Shown here in pieces: positions 63,540 to 64,000 of a stretch of DNA of 64,000 nt (the stretch's first letter is position 1; each line of letters begins with the position of its first letter). Below the pieces are notes generated by a model. The model saw nothing but the letters and a program-made list of their open reading frames with translations, searched no databases and was not told the origin of the DNA. The translations under genes were made by a program, and so were the position numbers. This DNA comes from Butyrivibrio sp. XPD2002 (GTDB lineage Bacteria; Bacillota; Clostridia; Lachnospirales; Lachnospiraceae): NCBI RefSeq assembly GCF_000423945.1, contig NZ_AUIY01000001.1, forward strand, positions 248,001 to 312,000, given 5' to 3'.

Positions 63540-64000
63540 TCACGAAGCATTATCTATCATATTTTCAAATTCTTCTTTTGTCATAAGAATTTTTCTTGGC
63601 TTTGTTCCTTCCTCAGGGCCGACAACGCCGGCATCACTGAGCTGATCCATGATTCTCGCTGCTCTGTTAAAGCCAATCTTATAAAGTCTCTGCAGCATTC
63701 CTATGGATGCCTTTTCCTTTTCTATAATAGCAGCTCCGGCCTGTGCAAACAGAGGATCCACATCAGATCCGCCATCGGACACATCTCCTGCAGCTACATT
63801 AGCTGCTGATTTTGAAGATACTTCCATGTTGGAAATCTCTTCTGATACATTGTCGCCGTAGTTAGTCTCAACGCCCTGATTCTTAACAAAATCAGTAACT
63901 GCCTGAACCTCATCATCAGATACAAAGCAGCCCTGAACTCTGGCTGGTTTGTTGTAGCCTCTCGGGAAGAAAAGCATATCTCCCTTTCCGATAAGCTTCT
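63540..64000 (-). CDS. ftsK: FtsK/SpoIIIE DNA translocase, C-terminal part (cut by window edge)
   Basis: The last 152 codons of a DNA translocase; the open frame continues past the window edge. MLFFPRGYNKPARVQGCFVSDDEVQAVTDFVK is the end of the motor domain. After a Ser/Val/Asp-rich linker, the winged-helix gamma domain that reads chromosome polarity sequences follows: ASIGMLQRLYKIGFNRAARIMDQLSDAGVVGPEEGTKPRKILM. Whether it is FtsK or the sporulation paralogue SpoIIIE cannot be judged from this part. Confidence 0.93.
   Translation of the reverse strand, partial: KLIGKGDMLFFPRGYNKPARVQGCFVSDDEVQAVTDFVKNQGVETNYGDNVSEEISNMEVSSKSAANVAAGDVSDGGSDVDPLFAQAGAAIIEKEKASIGMLQRLYKIGFNRAARIMDQLSDAGVVGPEEGTKPRKILMTKEEFENMIDNAS

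Noticed and set aside
1-64000. tRNA genes, CRISPR arrays, prophage or insertion sequence genes
   Set aside because: None was found on reading the intergenic gaps, all of which are shorter than 300 bases.

Overview
The window looks like chromosomal housekeeping DNA from an anaerobic, motile Firmicute of the Lachnospiraceae, close in character to Butyrivibrio or Pseudobutyrivibrio. This is inference from gene content: DUF6033, DUF5662, DUF1292 and DUF4349 proteins, the carboxyspermidine polyamine route, NfnAB, formate-tetrahydrofolate ligase, and phoH and ybeY flanking a PgpH-like gene. Base composition is moderately AT-rich. Almost every gene is on the minus strand; only a CheY-like regulator (24201-24569) and aroC (43359-44456) are on the plus strand. 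I see no tRNA, rRNA, CRISPR array, phage or intact insertion sequence. No stretch above 300 bases lacks a gene.

Layout, from low to high coordinate. 1-8777 is one minus-strand operon whose first gene is a catalytically degenerate GlgX-like protein, followed by DUF5662, pepT, miaB, mutS and mutL (cut by the window edge). 8913-10058 holds DUF1292 and DUF6033 genes behind a sigma-28-like promoter. 10188-14036 is a three-gene phosphorelay (hybrid kinase, REC-HPt protein, double-REC protein). 14209-18964 carries a DUF4349 lipoprotein, a UvrD-type helicase, gltX and a FeoA-like protein. 19073-28360 is a dispersed polyamine locus: speA, speE, carboxynorspermidine/carboxyspermidine dehydrogenase, nspC, aguA and aguB, interleaved with tcdA, upp and the convergent cheY. 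28506-32092 is serC-serA-DUF1015. 32288-40241 holds leuB, a membrane glycosyltransferase-like gene, ilvD, ilvB, a YkuD transpeptidase and a GtrA remnant. 40368-43163 has yajC, tgt and a D,D-carboxypeptidase. 43359-56976 has aroC, then on the minus strand a conserved run: membrane protein, rlmH, phoH, PgpH-like, ybeY, flippase, two flavoproteins (one fused to 5-formyl-THF cyclo-ligase), proA, a tandem aldolase-like protein and a lactonase. 57077-64000 has nfnAB, a zinc-ribbon protein, folD, fhs and the 3' end of ftsK.

Functional links: speA, aguA and aguB should convert arginine through agmatine and N-carbamoylputrescine to putrescine. The dehydrogenase and NspC would extend putrescine to spermidine without S-adenosylmethionine, while speE offers a second aminopropyl route whose donor-making gene (speD) is absent here. 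fhs, folD and the fused 5-formyl-THF cyclo-ligase cover one-carbon folate chemistry, and NfnAB links ferredoxin, NADH and NADPH pools.

The most notable signals are three proteins that keep a family scaffold but have lost catalytic residues (GlgX-like, PgpH-like, second half of the aldolase-like protein), a flavoprotein/5-formyl-THF cyclo-ligase fusion, a promoter-terminator-gene arrangement ahead of speA, a sigma-28-like promoter ahead of DUF6033, a palindromic plus tandem-repeat operator ahead of the carboxypeptidase gene, and three copies of a multi-hairpin intergenic repeat.
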